From: Symsagittifera roscoffensis | Taxonomy: Eukaryota; Xenacoelomorpha; Acoela; Convolutidae | Direction of reading: 5' to 3' | DNA length: 64,000 bases | Assembly (NCBI RefSeq): GCF_963678635.1 | Contig: NC_087063.1 | Location: forward strand, 72,501,617 to 72,565,616 | Shown: positions 33,241 through 45,857 of the stretch, piece after piece | Layout: the number at the start of each line of letters is the position of its first letter | Position numbering within the stretch: the stretch's first letter is position 1 | The notes under the pieces: model-generated | The model's database searches: none | What the model was told of the DNA's origin: nothing | The model's input: only the letters and a program-made list of their open reading frames with translations | Position numbers and translations under genes: made by a program

Positions 33241-35974
33241 ACCAAGATTTTAAAAATTGGATTAAACTTGAAACAAATTGAGTCAAGCAAAATTTGAACA
33301 AAAATGAAAATTGCCGCCCCTGATAGGTCGAAATTGAATAATGTATGAAATCCTAAAAAATATCTCACGTTTAGTTATAAAAGCGGAGGGTGCTTCTGTT
33401 TAGGGTCGTTATAAGCTAAAATATCCAATTTTTTATGCATATCATCTCTTGCATAGAGACGAGAAAAGACTCAAAAAAATACAAAGGTTTTTCAATAAAC
33501 AGCACGCGCTAGTCAACTTTAGAAATTATTTTTTAAACCAAACCAAAATAGAGGAATGCTGAAAACTAGGAAAAAAAAATTAAAAATGAACTCCTCACTG
33601 AAATGCTGACTAACATAACAAAAAATTTGTTTCAATGAATTAAATTCGCCAGCCAAATTAGTTTTTGTTTAAAGGAACAGGAAAAAACACTGACAAGCAG
33701 ACAAAAAAATTTACAACAATTTTCAACCATTAAAATACGCCAGACAAATTCCGACAACCATTAGAGAAAAAAGAAGAATTTTGAATTGACACTTTTTCGA
33801 TAAAAGCTAATCGGATGTGAGAAAACTGGAAGGTCCTTTTATTGCCAACGAATCTTTTGGTATTCATTTATGACACCCTTTTTTATCGAGTGATCCCAAA
33901 ATTTTTCTAAAGTATTTTGATTTTGAAAGGGAGCACGCGCCAAAAAAAAACGAGATTTCCGCTCATAGTTTTCCATAAAAAGTAACAACAAATTTTGAAC
34001 TGCTTTTTCAAAAAGTTTCGTGTGGCGCAAAAGTTTTTGTCCCAAAGCGATTGAATACTAGAAAGTGTAGTAATAGTTATTTAACCAGTGTGAATAAAAC
34101 AGCCAAGCAAAACTCAACCAATATCTATTGCCGAACAAAAGCAGCTGAAAGTGCGTCCCTCGCAATGGAGGTTGTTTAATTTTTGAAATTTCCACGAAAA
34201 ATTTAGATTATTAGGTCTGTAAGGTTAATTTTTTCATTACTGTGAGAAAAAGGCGGTTAGATCGTAGTTGGCAGTTTTGTAATTGGGCGAACATATGGGT
34301 TTTCTACCGCATGTACCGCAGTTCAGTTACTGATACATTCAAAAAGACGGGTAGGCGTTATAACTTGTGTCAGTATCTTATCTAATTATAAACTGTGTGT
34401 AAATGAAATTTTTCCACCTTAACTGAACGTAGGTAATGTAGGAAACAAAAATCCAACTGCATCCTACGAAAAATATTTCAACCAAAAAGCTGATTGCAAG
34501 TAAAATAAATTGTTTTGACAAGAATTTTTATGTACAAGAAATAGATTGACAAAAAACTTTTTTTTTCATGTTTTTTTTCAATTTTTTCAATTTAATTAAC
34601 CAATACGGCAATTAAGTACTACAATTGAGCATAATAACTTTCTTGCCAAGTGAGAAGATTTAAAGACACTAAGTATTTTTTGGCTCAAATTGATTCCAGG
34701 AATCTTTCGGAATATGGGAAAATGTTTTTAAAGTATACGCCCTGCGGAGTTGCTCTTGATTAGCAAAGTCAATTAAGTTCGATTGAAACAAGAATAGCCG
34801 ACTGCTGGGCAGGTATTACAGCATGTTTCAACAATTTTCATGAAAAAATTTATTGTCTTTTTGCTTTTTCTTCAAAACGGAGTCGGATTTTGTGCGTGGT
34901 GTGATTTAAGAACTATAAAAACTCGTAGAAATTCAGTGAATTCGATATAATTGACAACATTTGTCCTAAAAAAGAATGGCAAACAAAAATGAGAAAAACG
35001 TTTGAAAAATGTTTAAAAGTTATTACGATTTTTTTTTGCTGAACAAACTTTAATTTTTTTTAGAAAACCTTTATTGCCAAAAAAGCACTAAATTTTGCAT
35101 CAGAAATTTGTTTTCTCTAGGATGAAAATAAATTATTTCAGCCTAGAAACCTAACAAAAATTATTTTTTATATAACATCGTTGCTCAATTGCTTCGCTTG
35201 CTCGAAATTGAACTAAAAATCAAAATTTAAGCCAATTTTTCTCGACACTGGGAAAAAATTTTGAACATTTTTAAATTTTCGAATCACAACTGATAGCGTT
35301 TGAGTTTAGTATATCATTCGACCAATTCCGATGATTATTTGTGATACCTGATTTCGCGTGGAAAACAAGCAAAAGAAATACAATTTTAAAACAGAAATCA
35401 TTTCACCCGAATACAAAATTTTTCCCCATTTTCAGTGATCGTTCAATTTTCAGTGATTTTCCCCCATTTTCAATTTTTTCCCATTTTGGTTTCTTAAAGC
35501 TGCAAATTTGACAGTTTAAGGGCAGTTAAAAATCATTTATTTTTTGATAATTTAATATTTCTTTCAAAAATTAAATTACGCTTGGACAGATAAAATGACA
35601 GTCGGAGCCTTCAAGCCTGTCTGATGCTAGCATTTTTTTTATTATCTCACAAAGTAAGGTCAATTTGAAATAAAATACTTAGTCGTTTCAAAAAGTCGGA
35701 ACAATAAAACATCCGAAAGATAAACCAACCAATATCAAGCATAAGCAGGTGAAAACTAAGTCTTTATGTTTTGAAACTTGAAACCGTTACATCGCTTTAG
35801 GATAAATTGGTGAATTCTCAATTGTTTTTGGGTCTAAACTGTTGCTCGTTTTTAGGTTTTGACTGGTTTATATAACACTAATTTAACTCACAAGATTGAA
35901 ACGGCAGCACGCTAGAGGACAGTTGCTATCTTTGCGTTCGTATATCGATGACATCATGACTAAAGAAGCGAAAT

Positions 35975-36350
35975 AATGAGGCTGGTGGCGTCCCTCGTGA
36001 TTGAGGGACCTAATGATGGAAATTTATTTTCATTTATTTTCAGCCAATCAGAAATGAGTGTTCAAAAATCTCACAGAAGATCTCAGAGCAAGCCAAGAAA
36101 TCCATGCCATTAAAATTATTATTGTTCGATTAGAAATACGAGTTTTCAAATATTGCGACATCGAAGTCGGGTATTGGAAAAAATGAATTGCGCAGCAAAA
36201 CTTTGCTGTGCTGTTATATTTTATTTTCTGTTAATAGCGACTTCGGTGTGGAAAAGCCATTTAGCCAATAGGAACGTCTAAAGATTCTGATTGGTTGAAA
36301 GTTTTCCATCATTCGGTCCCTCCACCATGAGAACGCCCTCCAATGATGCT
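35975..36350. mobile_element. MITE with 9-bp target duplication (Mutator-like candidate)
   Basis: The element is 35984-36341. Left inner end GAGGGACCTAATGATGGAAA matches the reversed right end GAGGGACCGAATGATGGAAA. The outermost bases GGTGGCGT and GGAGGGCGT also match. Flanks AATGAGGCT and AATGATGCT agree at 8 of 9 bases. A 9-bp duplication suggests a Mutator-like element (inferred). No transposase. Confidence 0.7.
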
Positions 36351-36871
36351 CAAAAAATTGACAAGACTAGGGGTAAGAGAAAGCTGATTAATTAAGAAGA
36401 CCAAAAAAATGTTGAGAGAAAATAGAATTTATGAAATTAGTGGTAGAATTTGTAACAGATAAACCGTATCTTATACGAAAATCCCATTAACGAAATACCA
36501 ATTTTTTTAAAATCAAATTAAACTTGCTTCAAAATTAGTTTTTTGCACGGTCTCAACCAAATCCTGCAACAGTTTTTTGATTGTCTTTTGAATTGAGAAA
36601 AATAATTGGTTTCTTTTTCCAATATTTGGTTCAATTTTCAGCTGCAGTTTATGATTAATGACCACAAAAATGTTGAGCCTAATTTGAGAGAGCGGAGAAC
36701 CGGATATAAGATTAAATTGTGACTTAGTCGTGCATCTATGTCTCCTACTGAAATTGTAGGGATTTAATCTCATTCAGATGACAATTGACATCCTGAAAAA
36801 TACTTATTCGGTGCATCTACTTACAGTTAAATATATCTTTTTAACACTATATATTTAAAAATTTGGTTGCT

Positions 36872-36969
36872 ATTCCGACTTTCATAACGAAAGTAACGGA
36901 ATAGTTTTGCTCGGGGTGGTTTTTTTCAGACAAATTTCGACTTTTTAACTAGCCAATTTTAGTTTTATT
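36872..36969 (+). mobile_element. Family A element, left-end fragment
   Basis: It starts TTCCGACTTTCATAACGAAAG and runs through CTCGGGGTGG to AACTAGCCAATTTTAG, then is interrupted by the start of a complete copy. Confidence 0.85.
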
Positions 36970-37522
36970 GTTCCGACTTTCGATACGAAAGTAACGGAAT
37001 ATTTGTGCTCGGTGTGGGTTTTTTTTTCTTCAGACAAATTTCGACTTTTTAACTAGCCATTTTTGACGGAATATATTTATATCATTCGAAAGCTATTGTT
37101 GTCCTGAGTTTAAGTTTGAAAAGATATTTTACCTGTGATCATTTTTCATAAAGTTATGGGGGTTTAAAGATTGTCATTTTGGCCAATTTGGGACAATTAA
37201 AGCGCGATGTATATAGTTTATTTAGGAGAGTAATATTATACAGACAGGTAAACAATAAACAGGCAAGCGGCGATTTAATCCGTCATAAAAATCGTTCCAA
37301 ATTGGTTGAAAGTAGCTTATTTGCCATAATTGATTTGTTACAAGGAGCGAAATCTATTCTTTTGTACTTTATATGGCGTGTGGGGGGATGATTTTCATTA
37401 AAAAAGTTTCAAGTTTTGTTTTTTGTATATTACATTTAATTTTCTTATGTTAATACTGCTCCATAATTCCTAAAAGGCAGTCGGAACATTCAGGGCTTCG
37501 CCCTGATACGAGTAGTCTTGTT
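36970..37522 (+). mobile_element. Family A element, near-full copy
   Basis: It begins GTTCCGACTTTCGATACGAA with the CTTTCG/CGAAAG hairpin, and ends GGGCTTCGCCCTGATACG...TCTTGTT. The middle, normally CGCGCGATATATTTCGCGC, is altered here (AAAGCGCGATGTATATAGTT). Confidence 0.9.
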
Positions 37523-37620
37523 TTTTTTCTATATTTATTTTTCATGTTATTACTGCTCCATAGACATTTAAAGGCAGTCGGAACATTCAGGGCTTCGCCC
37601 TGATGCGAGCAATCTTGTTT
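37523..37620 (+). mobile_element. Family A element, right-end fragment
   Basis: It repeats ATGTTATTACTGCTCCATAG, GGCAGTCGGAACATTCAGGG and CTTCGCCCTGATGCGAGCAA immediately after the end of the previous copy, so only the last 100 bases of a further unit remain. Confidence 0.85.
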
Positions 37621-39323
37621 AATTGCGTTTAACTTTAAATGAGCCGGTAGCCAAATCTTTGCCATATACTTAGCGATTGCTGAAATGGTTAGAAAAGTGC
37701 AAAAGCGAAACAGTAAGTGGGTTCAGTCGGCAAATGTTAAGACTTAAAACTTAAAACATTAACTAATTCAGCTTTTGAAATTTGCGGTAAAAGGAGTGCA
37801 TTTAAGAAAGATTGAGATTTATAAATTTCCAAAAGAAACCAAGTTCAAGTTTAAAAAATATTTAACCAAATTGTTTGAATGTCAACTGAAAATTAAAAAC
37901 AATCATTATACTTTTCTAAACTAGTTTTTGAGAGGGAAAGACGCTCCAAAAAAGTATGATTGAGCAAAATTTTAAAAAAGGGCTCAAAAGTTTGAGTTTC
38001 TCTCAACAATTTACCTGAATTGCAAAATTTTAGCTAAATGTGGTCTGTTTAATCGTCCGAGGAATTTAGTTGAGCTCAAAAATTTTGAAATGGCTGACCT
38101 TATAAAACTCGGCATTCATAAACTTTTTTTAGAAATCAGTCGTTTTAAAAACCATACTTTACAAAAACGTAAAATTTGTTCAGCTTTGAGATATTCTAAT
38201 TGTATCATCTGGAAGATATGGTCACTTTGTTGCAATTTTCAAAATATTTCAACATCTACCAAGTCCCTTGCTTTTTTGTTCTGCTATACTGCATGTTTTG
38301 TAAACTTTCAAAAAAGTTCTGCTTTGTCGCAAATGTAACATCAGGTACACCAAAACACAGGCATACAATATAAGGATCAAGTTAACATCCTCCCCCCTCC
38401 CCCTAAGAGACCAAGTTAAGATCCTCAACCCAGCGTTCAGTTAAAATTAAATTTGCTAAGCGCAACGTGTAAAATGCTCTTTTCTGATTGTCTCAATATA
38501 ATATTTTGTATCGATATATGCATTTTTTATTGACTGGGGCACATCTACCCCACTCTGTACTCTGTAGCTGAAACTCATTTTGGGTCAGTATAGGGCGTAG
38601 ACTTGTGTCTTATGTATAAAAAATATAATTAATTATGCTAGTACGAAACGATTGTCAATTGTCAAGGTCAACGTTATTGATACGATGAAATCACCGAGTC
38701 ACCATTGGTACTCATGAACTTACTGAATTCAAGTGGATTCTCTTATGTTTATTATTATACCTTACGGTTTTATACTTAGGCATGTCGCAGTCACAAACGG
38801 AATCGAACGATCACTACCCGGAGATTTTCTGGCATATGACCCATCACAGGAACTTTTGGTACCCTGGCAAGATTAAGCTCAGAAAGTCCAATTAGAATTT
38901 TTTGCAAAAAAAAAACAGATAATGGAGATTTATTTTTTAGCCAAGTGTGACAAATCGGAGATTCAATTTATTCAGCAGAAAGCTAAGACAGAATAAGGAG
39001 ATGGATTAGTTGTTCAGTGCATTGAGTGATTTGAACCGGGATTTGGATCGCACAAAGAGTTGATAGTGAGAGACGTATTCATTTTTGACAACGCAATGAG
39101 GAAGTTAAAAAACGAGTGTCAATTGATCGCTTAAGCCCATCCTGTTTGCATCAATTCACCAGTAGGGAGAAAACGGGATGAGCAGATGTAAATAAAGGGG
39201 CTCAGAAATTAGGCGATAAGCAAATTAGACGTGACCAACAAAAACGAATTTTGACGTTAAACTATTTTTTAGAAAATTAGCATTTTAGACGGAAAGCAAA
39301 AGGCTAACAAAACTTATTTCTTG

Positions 39324-40285
39324 CCCGGGTTGACCTCCACAAACCGAAAACGCTTGTAATACAATTCCATACAACAAAAATCATTATTATACAATTCCAT
39401 ACATCGAGTGTATGGAGAAAATGCTTATCATAGAACTTTCATACATTTTCGAAAATCAATAGAAATTAAAAATTAAAACTAAGGCTTTTTGAAAACAGTT
39501 CAACAGACTGGTAACGGAAAAAAACTGACTTTATTGCTTCTATTTAATGTTGGGACCATGTGTAGGCCTTCTAGTGGCGGTCCTGTATATGATCAGCAAA
39601 TTTTTTAATCTAGCTAACTGCACATTAAAAACACATATATACTGGATGATTTTGCTATCTGCATCTGTATAACGCTTATGCAAGCAAAAAAAATCCGACA
39701 GCAATTCCCTTACTTCAGCTTTGCGCGACCCAGGTTGCGACTTTGCGCGACCCAGGTTGCGACTTTGCGCGACCCAAATTTATGTTGATTTGTTTTTCTT
39801 TTCTCGCACGTGTAATGTTCTTTAAAAAAAATGCATTAGTGGATGTAAGAAGTTGTGGATTCACGATTTTCTCCCAGATAAGCAAGTTTTAAAAAAAATG
39901 GATATAACACTTTTCCAGTACTCCCCCCTTAAGATTATGACTAGGACATTGCTGCTATCTAAAGAGTTGAGAAGATCTCCTGCAGAAAATTAAGAAACTG
40001 AAGGCTGCAACTTCTTAAAAAAAAGGTTCTCAGGTTTTCTTCTCTGTTCGCAGATTGCACGGCTTTGAATACTGTTTGTCATACAATTTTCATAAATGAC
40101 AAATTTTTAGTCATACAATTTCCATTGAAGGCAAAAATGTTTTTCATACAATTTCCATTTATGGGAAAAAGTTTATCATAGAGTTTTCATAAAATTTTCT
40201 GTACGCATGGAATTGCATGGAATTGTATGAAAAGAAATTTCCCATTTATGAGAATTGTATGATAAGCATTTTCGGTCAACGCGGG
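39324..40285. mobile_element. Element with CCCG..TTGACC ends and AATTGTATGATAAGC repeats
   Basis: It begins CCCGGGTTGACC and ends, reversed, CCCGCGTTGACCGAAAATG. Subterminal ATACAATTCCATACA and AATTGTATGATAAGCATTTT motifs appear in both orientations, several times near 40080-40280. The duplication of target is unclear. It is similar in kind to 20608-21328. Confidence 0.5.
39720..39778. repeat. 22-bp tandem repeat (ACTTTGCGCGACCCAGGTTGCG)
   Basis: Three near-perfect units of a CpG-containing motif built from CTTTGCGCGACCCAGGTTGC, the last one truncated. A GC-rich patch within AT-rich intron. Confidence 0.9.
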
Positions 40286-42319
40286 TGCTTAAAACAAGTT
40301 TTCATAATTAAAAAAATAATATATGATCCCATTGCATATCAAAATATTTATCTCAATTGATTTATAAAATGTTAATATCAAGATTATAAAACATTTTTGA
40401 AATGCATAAATTATACAATTTCTGCATGTGAAAAATGCGGAATGTGAAAAGTTGATTTGCTTTTAAGAAAGCTGAACGAAAGTTAATTGTAGTCGGTAAA
40501 CAAATATCAGACACGAACAATACAATTAGGTCTAATTTCCCATACTTGTAATTTTGTATAGACAGCTAAACTCGTTTTTGTTGATCACGTCTAATTTGCT
40601 TTTCGTCTAATTTCCTAGGCCCCAAATAAAGAGTAGTGGTGGTTTCACAAAGTTTGGCCTAAAATGCGTTAGACAGGGCGACCAAGCATACAAGTTCAAT
40701 ATACGGATTATGTACAAAAAGAAGCAATGAAAGGGGTCAACGATTAAGCACTGGACAAATACTATGATTAGATAAATATAGATAATTGCCGAGCAAGGAG
40801 TATCAATTGCCCCAGTTGTGGTGGACGTGGACGTTTTTCTAAACCTTTTGGGTGAAAAAATTTCAGGGATCCTACGAATTCTCACAATTTAAAACAAAAG
40901 TTTTTTGTGATTGCTATCTGAATCATGTGGTCTCCATTGAAAAATCTTAGTTTCTGATTGAGTTACATGAATTAGTGAAAACTCATAGAAAAATAGTTTT
41001 AAAATGATTATATTCAGTTGCAAGCTTAGTTGTGCTAATGCGGGATAAAAATTAAGAGCGTAAAGAATGCTATTTGCTCCTTCTTACTTAAGAAGCCAAA
41101 ACATATTCTGAAAGTTTTTGAGTAAATTAAACTTGAAAAAAGAAAAATTGTGAAAATTTTTCTCCGAAAAATTTAATTGAACCATTGCAAATTGGTTAAC
41201 AGCCTAATTTACTTCCAATTTTGGGAAAAACTAAATCAGAGAAAACTCTTTGTCAAAAATTGCACATTGAGAGCACATAAGTTGACTTAATTTTTTTTCT
41301 TCAAAAACTAGTAATAATGAAGGACTTGGACTATTTTTGCTCTAACTGTGCGAAAAATTTTTGATCACATCACAGAAAAAATTGAGCAATTTCACAAACA
41401 TTTTGCAGGCAAACTAAGTATGAAGGTTTAATCTATGGAGGCTGTTATCGTTGAAGATTGGGTACTTTTTACGACATCCACGTTCGGTCGATTGGCATAA
41501 AATTTTGTTTAAATAGGGTATTAAGGATGTTTTAGGAGAGCTCGGTAAAATGAATTTGATCGAAACCCCCCGGTCTTGAGAAAATACTAAACCTGCTCAT
41601 GCGATGAAATTAGCTTTTCATTCTACTGCAAAGTTGTATAAAACTCTACGACTAACTTTTTCAGCATTTTTAAAATTTCATGGCTAGCACTTCAGAAAAG
41701 AAATTATTGAGGTTTGGCTAAAGGTTTTTTTTATGACCAACTAGAATTAAGTTTTTTCTCGACGAAGAAAACTCACTGGTTAAAAAGCAAAAAATTTCAC
41801 AGAATCTGTTTGAAATTTTAGCCATCAAGTTCAAAAGATTACTTATTTTAGATTATTAAAAACCTTCCTTCAACTCATGGAATCATGAAACTAAAGTCTT
41901 TCATTATTTAAAGAGTAATTTTGAACAACTTGCAAATAAACGTCTTCACCTGTGCTAACTGTTTGTCACTTTGTTTTGTAATTTTAAAAAATAATTCGGA
42001 ACCATTCAAGCAGATAATACTGGAGCCAAACTGGATCATCATTTGATCTAAGTGACATCTCAGATGACGTATGGAGTCAAGGAAAATTAGTTGCTGAAAA
42101 TTTAAAGTTCAAGTTGCAATTAAATTTTAAGCGAGACGTTTGTGAGAAGTTCTTATGATCAGACTGCGTAAAATATTCTCAATTTTCATCAGATGTTCCT
42201 ACCTGCGTTTTAAAAGAGCATCAATACGCCTTCTTTTATAAATTTCCAGTTTTTTGAGCACTTTGTTTTTTTCTGCTATATGGCCAAAATTATCAAATGG
42301 TAAACCTAGTTCTGTTTGA

Positions 42320-42692
42320 GGGTGGCGAAAAATTTTTCAGTTAATTTCAGCCAATCAGAACTGAGGATTAAAAATTTTTAGAGAGAACGCGTAAATCTCA
42401 GAGAAAGCGAATAAATCCAGATCGATTAGAAAGTAGGCAGATACAAAAACTTTTACATATTGCGGAATCGAAATAGTGTATCGGAAAAACCTAAAACAAA
42501 TGTGAAAAAAAACATTAAGTTTAATGGATACCTGCACGAATTGTACAGCAAACTTTCCCTTTGGTGCTATATTCAATTACTCCTAGTAATGACCTCGAGT
42601 TTGTGCAAAAGTCTATTAGTCTAGAGAACATCTGTTATTTTTGATTGGATAATTGCTTTCCATCTCTAGGTCCCTCCATCATGAGAATACCA
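42320..42692. mobile_element. Diverged relative of the 35984-36341 MITE
   Basis: It shares GGTGGCG at the left, TTTCAGCCAATCAGAA, TTAGAAA.TA and ATTGCGGAATCGAA-like blocks inside, and GGTCCCTCCATCATGAGAA at the right, in the same order. No flanking duplication remains. Confidence 0.6.
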
Positions 42693-43115
42693 TCGGACAA
42701 AAGGAATATTTTCGGAAAATTTACACGCGTTTTGCACGCCAAATCTCTATCGGATCAGATCTTTAATCTGTTTTAAAACACCTTGTGTCAAAAAATGAAC
42801 AAAAAAACTTAAAAAATTGGGAAATTGGGACCGGTTTAACCTGGGGAACCGATATCTACTGAACAAGATAGAGCTTTGGGCAAAAATACGAGAACCTCCT
42901 GGTCCAAGCTATCTTATGTATAAAATTTTTTGATCAAAAAGCATGTTGTTTTTGAGGCAGGAGATGAATACAGATACTTGTACTCACTCAGAAACAAAAG
43001 TAAAATACGTTTTGTCACAAATGAAGGCAACAAAAACTAAACCAAGCCATAGCCTGAAGCAAGCTGATTGTGAGCCAAAACTGGTCATCAAGTTTGGGGA
43101 TAGCGGATTGAACGT

Positions 43116-43207
43116 TTTAAAGACGTATTAGTTGATCAAAGTCCCCAATTTTGCCAACAATTTAAAGACGTATGAGTTGATCAAAGTCCCCAATTTTGCC
43201 AACAATT
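43116..43207. repeat. 45-bp tandem duplication
   Basis: TTTAAAGACGTATTAGTTGA...CCAACAA at 43116-43160 is followed at once by the same unit with one visible change (TATGAG). Period 45. Confidence 0.92.
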
Positions 43208-44010
43208 TCGCAGAAACTACGGAATAGGCAAGATTTTTCTTTTGTTTAATTCTGCGCATTCAGTTTCTAATAACTTTTTAGATGTCATTTGCAGTTTTTA
43301 TAGTGAAACTAAAGAGGAGTTGCGAAATATTGGAACAGATCGAAGTAATTCAAAAATAACAAAGCAAATCACCAAGTTTGAACAATTTTGTATGCAAAAT
43401 TGAATATCCGATAAAACATGAGTCCTAATTTTTTGATTAAAACTTAATTGGGATCAATTGAGCAATCTCCCCCCGCAATGACCAAGTGAGCTACTACCCC
43501 GCCCCCAGCAAGGACGGTAAAACGCTACAAAAAACGTCAACAAATGCAAGTAGATGGTTGATGTGTCCGTAGCACGCAATCAATTGACCGACTAAAATTT
43601 ATTTTATGAGTATCGAGAAAAATTTTGAAAAAGAAAAATATCGAAATTTATTTTTTTTTAAATGTTTTTTTTTTCCAATTTTTTTTGGGAGACCATTGCC
43701 TCATTGAAGAAAGCGAGTTACCAGTGTTGGTGAGTGCTCTTAGCCTTGTATCCGAAAGCAAAAAATGTTTTCCGCAGCATCGTAATTTTGTACGCAATAG
43801 CTTTTTTTTTACTTTTGGGACAGAAAAAAAATCGCTTTATTCGCCTCAGTTTCATTGATTCTTTTTTCACTCTGAATGTAAATTTTGAGCTTCGATATTG
43901 TAATTTTGGCGTTCAACATTCTTTGGAAAATCTGGTTTATGATTTCGTATCAACCAAACTGTTTTCAAGTGGTTATAAACATGTCTCAAGTACCTATTGA
44001 GCTATCTCCC

Positions 44011-44040
44011 CCCCCCCCCCAAGGGGGGGGGGGGGGGGAT
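44011..44040. repeat. C-run / AA / G-run inverted homopolymers
   Basis: A C run of about a dozen bases, AA, then a longer G run. This perfectly self-complementary G/C hairpin may also be an assembly weak point. Confidence 0.85.
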
Positions 44041-44424
44041 TGCTCAATTGATCCCTTAATTGAAATAGGTAAATTGCTATTTTTTAAAATAATTGTATCT
44101 GTTCCAGTCTTTTGTTATTTGATATAGTTCATGCCAAATTATTTGAACTTTTGGTGACCTTGATTAACCTAATTGGTCGAAAACTGTGCTTTTTAGGTTA
44201 ACTAAACTTCTTTGACCCTGTTTTAAAGAGCTGATTAGACCCGTTTAGATGGGTTGACCAGAAAAGATACCGCCAACAATTTGGCAATAGGTTAAACTTG
44301 GAGTCGATACAGGAAATGGGGAAAAACCCGGCGGAGACTAAGTCGAGGCGATGCAGGGGCTAGTCGAGTCCCGACTTTAACGCACTTTCAGGAATTCTAA
44401 TTTGTCTCAGATTTTGTTACCGAA

Positions 44425-44660
44425 ATTAACAACTGCGCCGATAGCGCAGAGGGCAAGGAACCACCCCTGTTAAACAAAAAACGGATGGACCTCGATCTGG
44501 GGTGTTTCTCTTCATTTAATATCAAAGTATTGACGAATTGGTTGCGGCTTTTCAATGTATAAAATTTTGTTACATTTGATGAATCTGCTCTTTTGGGATA
44601 GTGGTAAGCGATTGGTCTCTCGGGTTGAACACTGTATTTCGAATCCCTGCGTGTCTTCAA
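44425..44660 (+). ncRNA. tRNA-like (SINE-like) stretches, probably degenerate
   Basis: TAGCGCAGAGG near 44435 fits an RNA polymerase III A box, with GACCTCGATCTGG near 44489 in place of a B box. TGGGATAGTGGTAAGCG near 44595 and TTTCGAATCCC near 44638 repeat that arrangement about 160 bases on. Neither folds into a good tRNA in my hands (T-stem mispaired). They may be tRNA-derived SINE heads or pseudogenes. Confidence 0.3.
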
Positions 44661-44785
44661 AGCATGCAAAGTTTGGACATTTCCGAAATTATGGCTCATA
44701 AAATCGTTCGCTAATTTCTCACAGAAATTCTCGCAATTTCGCTAACTCAAAAAATTGTGCAGTGGTGGAAGAGAAGTTGTCTTAC

Positions 44786-44990
44786 CTTCGGACTGAAAAT
44801 CTGCTGCAGTTTCCCTCCTCTCCCTTTCAAACTGAAGCACCTCTCGTCGTCCACAGAGACCGAGTTATGATGCTGCATCGAGGTGTGTATCTGGGTGAGC
44901 TGCCCAAACTCGTTTCCGATCAGGGGACCCATCGAAGTGTGCAGACCTATCAGGGGAATGAGACTGCCCCTTCTTGCCATGGAGTGGTGC
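44786..44990 (-). CDS. RhoGEF exon 2 (basic RRGSLIPLIG segment)
   Basis: This is 205 bases: one base completing a split Arg codon plus 68 codons. The acceptor is ATTTACAG|G and the donor CCGAAG|GTAAGA. The peptide opens R-H-H-S-M-A-R-R-G-S-L-I-P-L-I-G, a basic patch with a likely RRxS phosphorylation site (inferred), and ends K-L-Q-Q-I-F-S-P-K. Codon use is CTG/GTG/CAG-rich and the stretch is clearly GC-richer than its flanks. The reading frame on this strand is open over the whole exon. The function of this segment is not known to me. In RhoGEFs of this class it lies ahead of the DH domain. Confidence 0.75.
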
Positions 44991-45103
44991 CTGTAAATAT
45001 GAAAAATTGTCACAAAAATCCGAAAAATTGTCAAAGTTTACAACTACTTTCTAACTGGCCATACAAGTTTTTTCAATCATAAGAAATAATAATCATAACA
45101 TAT

Positions 45104-45430
45104 TCTGACAACAGTAGCGTGCCGAAATAGGGGGGTTGGGGCTGACCAAGGAGGGATGTCCATATTTGGCTGACCAACTTCGAAAATATTCGAATAGAGA
45201 CTTCGCTTCCAAAGAGGGGCGTGCGCGCGCCTAAAAAACGCATTTTTTTTTTGTCATTTTAGTCTGTTTTTTTTCTTCAAAAATTGGGTTTTCTTTAAAA
45301 TAGGGTTCTTATAGCGTTTTCGGAGATTTCTGAAAATTAAAATGGTCGACCTAAAAAATAGGTTTTAAAGTTTTCAACAAACCCCCCCCCCCCCCAAAAA
45401 AAAAATTCTGCACACGCCACTGTCTGACAC
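45104..45430. mobile_element. hAT-type MITE with 8-bp duplication (7 of 8 matching)
   Basis: The element is 45112-45422. The left end CAGTAGCGTGCCGAA and the right end reversed CAGTGGCGTGTGCAGAA are inverted repeats. Flanks TCTGACAA (45104-45111) and TCTGACAC (45423-45430). Inside are a G run, a C run of 15 and the GCGCGCGCC patch, as in the element at 8905. 311 bp and non-coding. Confidence 0.82.
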
Positions 45431-45857
45431 CATCAAAAAAAAACTCACAGGGTCATAGATTTGTCGCGTGGCATCGCTTAACAAAGTTCTAAATTTGAAC
45501 TAATTTCCGTAGATTTCTAAATCGAACAAATTCAAATGTAATAAACAATAGTTGGTTGAGGCTTTTTACAAAACGAAGTAGTTTGAAAACTTGCTTTACG
45601 CGGTAAATTTGTTTGATCCTTTATACCAATTTGTACTTTTTGTTCACAGTGCAATTAGTGACTCATCCTTAATCCAATCTTTCGATTGGCTAATCAACCG
45701 AAAGAGTGAATTGAAGAGGCAGTAATTGCATTCTGAACAAAAAACACCCATTGGTATAAGAAATCAAACGAAATCGCTAACGCAGCGCAAAGCCCGTAAT
45801 GTTCCGACTGCAATGTTAAACTGAAGAAAAAGCAATTTCAAGCAGAATGATTTTTTG

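Larger units (their letters stand above)
23937..44785. other. RhoGEF intron between exons 2 and 3 (20.8 kb), repeat-filled, no gene
   Basis: The largest intron of the visible gene. It holds an inverted/direct repeat cluster (24780-25095), a CTCGAGCACGGTCG minisatellite (25235-25400), a decayed hAT-like MITE (about 25930-26274), three tandem family A copies (28388-30003), the GCGGATTCCGC repeat patch (31010-31085), a 9-bp-duplication MITE (35984-36341) and relative (about 42320-42692), a family A cluster (36872-37620), an element at 39324-40285, and tRNA-like stretches near 44425-44660. Stretches such as 26300-28100, 31400-32900, 33300-35900, 37700-39300 and 40300-42300 show only AT-rich unassigned sequence. 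Confidence 0.65.
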
